The notes beneath the pieces were generated by a model. The model did no database searches. It was given only the letters and a program-made list of their open reading frames with translations, and was not told the DNA's origin. Positions 59,694 to 64,000 of a stretch of DNA of 64,000 nucleotides are shown in pieces. The number at the start of each line of letters is the position of its first letter. The stretch's first letter is position 1. The stretch is from G965247265 sp965247265 (lineage in GTDB: Bacteria; Pseudomonadota; Gammaproteobacteria; UBA4575), in contig OZ252002.1 of assembly GCA_965247265.1 (NCBI GenBank), positions 1,984,001-2,048,000 on the forward strand, read 5' to 3'. Position numbers and translations under genes: made by a program.

Positions 59694-59721
59694 GGTGTCG
59701 GTCAAATAGATGGCCGACACC
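59694..59721 (+). promoter_or_regulatory. Intercistronic hairpin after the binding-protein gene
   Basis: Perfect 8-bp stem ggtgtcgg…ccgacacc, flanked by a further gatgg/ccatc pair, no T run. Such hairpins often stabilise the upstream mRNA and raise binding-protein levels over permeases in ABC operons. Confidence 0.55.
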
Positions 59722-59752
59722 TAAACCATCAAGCAACGAAATAGCATTGTCT

Positions 59753-60655
59753 ATGGAAACCGATGCTCTTGCACTCAGCCTACTTTACCAATTTGGCACT
59801 AATGCAGCGTTTTTATTTTTAGCTGCATTAGGTCTAATCATAATTTTAGGCATGATGAACATCATCAATCTTGCGCATGGCGAACTGATGATGATGGGTG
59901 CGTATGTGGCCACCATAATGCACAATCAGTTAGGGCTGCCCTTTCCGTTAGCCGTTATTGTAAGTTTTTTTGCTGTTGCCATTTTTGGCTCAATTCTTGA
60001 GTTACTCGTTGTGCGTCGTTTTTATGGGCGCGAACTCGGTGCGCTTGTGGTTACCTGGGGCATCAGTCTTATTTTAGGACAAGGAACACTGCTTATATTT
60101 GGCCCATTCATGCCCGCAATTAAAATTCCAGGTGGTTCGTATTCTTACGGAGGTTTTTCGTATTCTGAATATTGGCTAGTGCTTATTGGTATTTGTGTGG
60201 TTTTAATTGTTGGATTGTATTGGCTATATCATTACACGAATTACGGCTTACAAGCACGGGCCACCATGCAAAATGCCGAAATGGCGAAAGCCTTAGGCGT
60301 CCCTACAAGTCGTGTTTACACACTTACCTTTAGCTTGGGTGCAGGTCTTGCAGGTTTAAGTGGCGCTCTTCTCGCACCTACCTCCACAATCGCACCGTTT
60401 ATGGGTCAACAATTTGTTGCGCCTGCTTTCATAACCGTTGTCGTCGGTGGGGCTACAAATGTAATTAGTGGCGCGGTAGGTAGCAGTGTATTGCTATCCG
60501 CAATTAAAACACCTATCGGTTTTGCATTTGGTGCATTCCTTGGCACAGTTGCTTTGTTAGTTGCAGCTCTAGTCATCATTCGCATCATGCCGGATGGCAT
60601 ATCTGCGGCCATCCAAAAATTGATGGATCGTCGTCGGACGCGCCTCACAATATGA
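59753..60655 (+). CDS. Branched-chain amino acid/amide ABC transporter permease (LivH/UrtB type)
   Basis: 300 codons from ATG 59753 (TTG 59747 also in frame). About eight hydrophobic helices; GMMNIINLAHGELMMMGAYV and the permease loop NAEMAKALGVPTSRVYTLTF are typical. Overlaps the next permease by 4 bp. Confidence 0.93.
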   Translation: METDALALSLLYQFGTNAAFLFLAALGLIIILGMMNIINLAHGELMMMGAYVATIMHNQLGLPFPLAVIVSFFAVAIFGSILELLVVRRFYGRELGALVVTWGISLILGQGTLLIFGPFMPAIKIPGGSYSYGGFSYSEYWLVLIGICVVLIVGLYWLYHYTNYGLQARATMQNAEMAKALGVPTSRVYTLTFSLGAGLAGLSGALLAPTSTIAPFMGQQFVAPAFITVVVGGATNVISGAVGSSVLLSAIKTPIGFAFGAFLGTVALLVAALVIIRIMPDGISAAIQKLMDRRRTRLTI

Positions 60656-61698
60656 ATTCTAAAATATTAGATTTAATTGGAGGCGATGCAGATGTTGGTG
60701 TCTCTAAAACTTTTTGGATTGGTTTCGTTATAGTCGTAATTCTATTTGCACTGTATCCCACTCAGGTTTCCGAGTTTCGCGCATCCAATGTCTCCTATTA
60801 TCTTTTGAACATACCACTTGGACTTGGTATGGCATTGCTGTGGGGTTACTGCGGAGTATTAAGTTTTGGACATGTTGCTTACTTTGGTATCGCCGGTTAT
60901 ACCTATGGAATTATTGCCGGTAACATGGCTGGAAATTCTTTTGGTCCCATTGCAGGGGTATTAGGTGGCTTACTCGCCAGCACATTAATTGCAGGTGTGT
61001 TTGCTTACTTTGTATTTTATGCGCGTGTGCGCGAGTGGATCATACCTATCCTCACATTGGTGTTAACTCTCCTTCTCGAAAATTTTCTAGGTCAAACCGC
61101 GGGTTACCAATGGCGCGTAGGTACAGTGCTATTGGGAGGTTACAATGGCATGACAGGTATTCCCTCATTTCAAATTGGTAGTTTTGTTTTCATCGGAAAT
61201 TCCTTTTATTACTTTTGTTTGATCATTGTATTGGCCTGTTACGTTGGCCTTCGCATGTTACTTAATTCGAATTTTGGTCAAGTCGTTACCGCAATAAGAG
61301 AAGACCCATTACGTACAGAAATGTTTGGTTATGATATCCGTGCCAGACAATGGTTAGTATTTGTATTATCAGCCGTGTTGGCATCCATTAGTGGTTTACT
61401 CTATGTTCAGTGGGGCAACTACATTACGCCTAGCCAGGTAGGACTATTATCCGCAGCCTTGCCAGTAATCTGGGCATCTGTAGGCGGTCGCACTAGTCTT
61501 CTTGCAGTCGTCATCGCTACCATCATTTTAAACTGGGTAACGTTCACTTTGTCTTCACAAGGCAATCAATATGCGATGGTAATTATTGGTGCAGCACTTG
61601 TGATTACCATGTTGTTTTTTCCACGAGGCATTGTGATTATGGTTGCGGAGTGGATTGGAAAGTTTACGAATCGTTCGAATAGTAAAGCAGTCAGTTGA
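60652..61698 (+). CDS. ABC transporter permease (LivM/UrtC type)
   Basis: 348 codons, about ten helices. LGMALLWGYCGVLSFGHVAY FGIAGY is diagnostic; the cytoplasmic loop AIREDPLRTEMFGYDIRARQ interacts with the ATPase. Heterodimer partner of the LivH-type permease. Downstream gene after 6 bp. Confidence 0.94.
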   Translation: MNSKILDLIGGDADVGVSKTFWIGFVIVVILFALYPTQVSEFRASNVSYYLLNIPLGLGMALLWGYCGVLSFGHVAYFGIAGYTYGIIAGNMAGNSFGPIAGVLGGLLASTLIAGVFAYFVFYARVREWIIPILTLVLTLLLENFLGQTAGYQWRVGTVLLGGYNGMTGIPSFQIGSFVFIGNSFYYFCLIIVLACYVGLRMLLNSNFGQVVTAIREDPLRTEMFGYDIRARQWLVFVLSAVLASISGLLYVQWGNYITPSQVGLLSAALPVIWASVGGRTSLLAVVIATIILNWVTFTLSSQGNQYAMVIIGAALVITMLFFPRGIVIMVAEWIGKFTNRSNSKAVS

Positions 61699-61704
61699 TC
61701 AAAA

Positions 61705-62439
61705 ATGGCTAGTACATTTGCATTAGAAGCACGCAACGTCAATAAACGTTTTGGCGGAGTCATTGCTGCAAGCGATGTAAACTTAAAAGTTGAAGCAGGA
61801 GAATTACGCTGCATTATCGGTCCAAATGGCGCTGGCAAGTCGACACTATTTGCACTTCTGTGTGGTATTCAACGTGTCGACAGCGGTGAAATATTTATTC
61901 ACGAGCATGATGTTACTCATATGCAACCGTTCAGACGTATTCGAGAAGGCATAGGCTTGACCTTTCAAACCACTCGTGCGTTTCAAGAACTTAGCGTAAA
62001 ACGCAATCTTTCAATCCCCAATCCGAACTTGGCTAAAATTAAGGAAGCTCATCAACGGGGAAAAGACCGCTTTAAGATGGCACTTGAAGGATTTAATTTG
62101 GACCCACAGGATGATACTTGTGCAGGTGAATTACCTCATCACAAACTTCAATGGCTAGCAATTTCAATGGTGTTAGCTGGGTTTCCAGATACGGTACTCA
62201 TCGACGAACCGACTGCTGGTATGTCGCGTGATGAAACCGATCGTACCGTAGAGGTGTTGAAGCAGCTGAACGGCAATGGTCTAACCATTGTTGTCGTAGA
62301 GCATGATATGCACTTTGTCAAAAGTATTGCTCAAAAAGTAACAGTGTTACACCAAGGTCGCATCTTTATGGAAGGAAACGTTGCTGAAATTACTGCGAAT
62401 GAAGATGTGAAAAAAATCTATCTAGGACATGCTCACTAA
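61705..62439 (+). CDS. ABC transporter ATPase (LivG/UrtD type) with degenerate signature motif
   Basis: 244 codons. Walker A IIGPNGAGKSTLFALLCG, Q-loop GLTFQTTRAFQELSV, Walker B TVLIDEPTAGMSRDET and H-loop VVEHDMHFV are present. The signature, LSHGQ in this family, reads AGELPHHKLQWLAISM, so its Ser and Gly are lost. The composite site using this motif may therefore be impaired, as in other asymmetric ABC pairs. Confidence 0.9.
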   Translation: MASTFALEARNVNKRFGGVIAASDVNLKVEAGELRCIIGPNGAGKSTLFALLCGIQRVDSGEIFIHEHDVTHMQPFRRIREGIGLTFQTTRAFQELSVKRNLSIPNPNLAKIKEAHQRGKDRFKMALEGFNLDPQDDTCAGELPHHKLQWLAISMVLAGFPDTVLIDEPTAGMSRDETDRTVEVLKQLNGNGLTIVVVEHDMHFVKSIAQKVTVLHQGRIFMEGNVAEITANEDVKKIYLGHAH

Positions 62440-62444
62440 TTGTA

Positions 62445-63152
62445 ATGATGGATATATTGCTTGTCGAAAATGTAGTTGCTGGTTACCAAAGCGCAAATGT
62501 TCTGCAAGGCGTGAGTATTTCGCTCTCCGAAGGCGAGATCGTTTCGGTAGTGGGTCGCAATGGCGTGGGTAAAACAACATTAGTTCGAACAATATTGGGC
62601 CTGTTGGCTGCCCGTTCCGGTCGTATAGAGTTCACTGGCAAGGATATAACATCGGAGTCAGCAGATAATCGTGCAAGACAAGGTATTGGCTATGTCCCTC
62701 AGGGTCGCGGAATTTTCCCCGGTCTTACCGTACAGGATAATTTGTGTATGGGTGGATTCATCGGCTCTAAAAAAAGCAACCTTGATTTTGAACCAGTATT
62801 TAAAAACTTTCCCTTTTTAAAAGAACGTTTACACCAGAGAGGCGGGACGCTGAGTGGCGGACAACAAGAAATGCTTGCCATAGCTCGTGCACTTATTAAC
62901 CAGCCTAAACTATTACTATTGGATGAACCAAGCGATGGTGTGCAACCTAGTATTGTAGAAGAAATTGGACAGTTTCTACTGCAACTCAAAGATACCGGCG
63001 GTGTTACGGTTTTATTGGTTGAACAAAATTTTGACTTACTTCAAACCGTATCTGACCGTGCCTATGCGATGGAAAAAGGTGTTGTAGCCGATACCTTAAG
63101 TAACGAAGATATTAGTAATGATGAAATTCTAGCTGCGCATATTGCTGTGTAA
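62445..63152 (+). CDS. ABC transporter ATPase (LivF/UrtE type)
   Basis: 235 codons. Walker A VVGRNGVGKTTLVRTIL, full signature GGTLSGGQQEMLAIARAL, Walker B LLLLDEPSDGVQPSIVEEIG and H-loop VEQNFDLL. EG…NALFD insertion typical of LivF is short. Pairs with the LivG-type ATPase; carries the only canonical signature of the pair. Confidence 0.94.
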   Translation: MMDILLVENVVAGYQSANVLQGVSISLSEGEIVSVVGRNGVGKTTLVRTILGLLAARSGRIEFTGKDITSESADNRARQGIGYVPQGRGIFPGLTVQDNLCMGGFIGSKKSNLDFEPVFKNFPFLKERLHQRGGTLSGGQQEMLAIARALINQPKLLLLDEPSDGVQPSIVEEIGQFLLQLKDTGGVTVLLVEQNFDLLQTVSDRAYAMEKGVVADTLSNEDISNDEILAAHIAV

Positions 63153-63201
63153 CTATATTTATTAATAAAGTAATTTTAAAGAAACATAAGAGGTAACAGT
63201 T

Positions 63202-64000
63202 ATGGAAATGATAATTCGACAATATCCTAACGACTGGGTACATGACTCAATTATGTATAAAAAAGGCGTAGGCAAGGGATCAAGTGGAGTAACACATCAC
63301 TTAACCGAAGATGTACAAGGAACCTATATTTACACTATGGGACCTTATTCCGATCCAGTTATGACCATTAAGCCAGGTGATCAAGTCGTTGTTGAAACAC
63401 GTGATGCATTTGAGGGTGCAATTAAATCGGAACAGGATAAACCTTCTGAATTATTAAAATTGCCATTTTTAAATCCTCAAGCCGGACCCATTATGATAGA
63501 GGGTGCTGAGCCGGGAGATGCTGTTGCAGTTCATATTGAATCCATGGTTCCGCGCGGACCTAAACCTCAGGGAACCTGCTGCATGATTAAGGAGTTTGGC
63601 GCCTTAACGGGTACCTATTACACCGCAACACTAAATGATCCTTTACCCGAAAAAGTTCGCAAAGTTGACATCGATGAACAAAGCGTTTACTGGAGTGACA
63701 AAATTACACTCCCCTATCGACCTCATATTGGCACCTTGTCATTATCACCAGAAATTGATTCTATTAATTCACTTACACCAGATAACCACGGCGGTAATAT
63801 GGATCTGCCTGATATGGGTCCCGGCACAATTACTTATCTTCCTGTTCGCTCTCCAGGTGGACGTCTATTTATTGGTGATGCACATGCGTGCCAAGGTGAT
63901 GGCGAAGTGTGTGGAGTTGCTGTGGAATATCCAACCGTTACCACCATCACTGTAGATTTAATAAAAGGCTATACAATTGAGTGGCCACGACTTGAAGCTG
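63202..64000 (+). CDS. Acetamidase/formamidase family enzyme, 3' end outside the window
   Basis: 266 codons present, start ATG 63202 after AAGAGG. FmdA-family features: PGDQVVVETRDAFEGAI, LNPQAGPIMIEGAEPGDAVA VHI, HGGNMDLPDMGPGTITYLPV and LFIGDAHACQGDGEVCGVAV E. Hydrolyses short amides to ammonia and acid. Its place after the ABC genes supports an amide-uptake and nitrogen-release operon. Confidence 0.92.
   Translation, partial: MEMIIRQYPNDWVHDSIMYKKGVGKGSSGVTHHLTEDVQGTYIYTMGPYSDPVMTIKPGDQVVVETRDAFEGAIKSEQDKPSELLKLPFLNPQAGPIMIEGAEPGDAVAVHIESMVPRGPKPQGTCCMIKEFGALTGTYYTATLNDPLPEKVRKVDIDEQSVYWSDKITLPYRPHIGTLSLSPEIDSINSLTPDNHGGNMDLPDMGPGTITYLPVRSPGGRLFIGDAHACQGDGEVCGVAVEYPTVTTITVDLIKGYTIEWPRLEA

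Overview
The window looks like a contig from a low-GC gammaproteobacterium, probably a metagenome-derived genome. Core genes are gammaproteobacterial in sequence and order: yceD-rpmF-plsX-fabH, rluC divergent from rne, uvrC-pgsA-tRNA-Gly, crcB-serS, rarA. The lineage cannot be named from this sequence. AT-rich codon use runs from about 3 kb to the end; only the first 2.9 kb is strongly GC-rich.

Layout. 1-2864: GC-rich, partial gene for a secreted fibronectin-type-III repeat protein, separated from the rest by an IS3-family element (3065-4290). 4291-6876: remnant of an integrated element (primase-helicase fragment, GIY-YIG protein, small excisionase-like protein, tyrosine integrase) ending at tRNA-Gly. 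6877-20240: core genes (phospholipid synthesis, nucleotide excision repair, a family-5-like uracil-DNA glycosylase, fatty acid initiation, L32, RluC, SppA, RNase E, dihydroorotase) with a decayed maf. 20476-27446: small accessory genes (two DRR-motif paralogues with a CRP-like site and a palindromic operator, exported and membrane proteins, a MORN protein, a MarR regulator) with frameshifted or interrupted genes.

27490-46396 is an accessory region next to tRNA-Ser(UGA). Three tRNA-Ser 3'-end-like sequences (27490, 36419 and the tRNA itself) split it into two tandem elements, each with a broken tyrosine integrase. The left one carries many single small genes, often ending in a 26-30 bp palindrome that supplies the stop codon; the same repeat extends into the left part of the right element. 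The right one has a divergent control region around a 32-bp palindrome, a toprim primase-like gene, small unknown genes, a rhomboid protease and an SRAP protein. The palindrome-ended gene array is the best candidate for something undescribed.

46397-64000 is core and metabolic: BI-1 family protein, YajQ, SerS, CrcB, glycolate oxidase glcDEF with a Kef-type antiporter, RarA, and an amide/urea-type ABC transporter operon leading into a formamidase-like gene cut by the window end. Together these suggest use of glycolate and short amides.

Broken reading frames are unusually frequent (maf, SUMF1-like, TPR regulator, both tRNA-Ser-island integrases, excisionase, zinc-ribbon, beta-repeat protein, MOSC). 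Several are indels in homopolymers and several are in-frame TAA codons. Real genome decay and sequence error cannot be told apart here.
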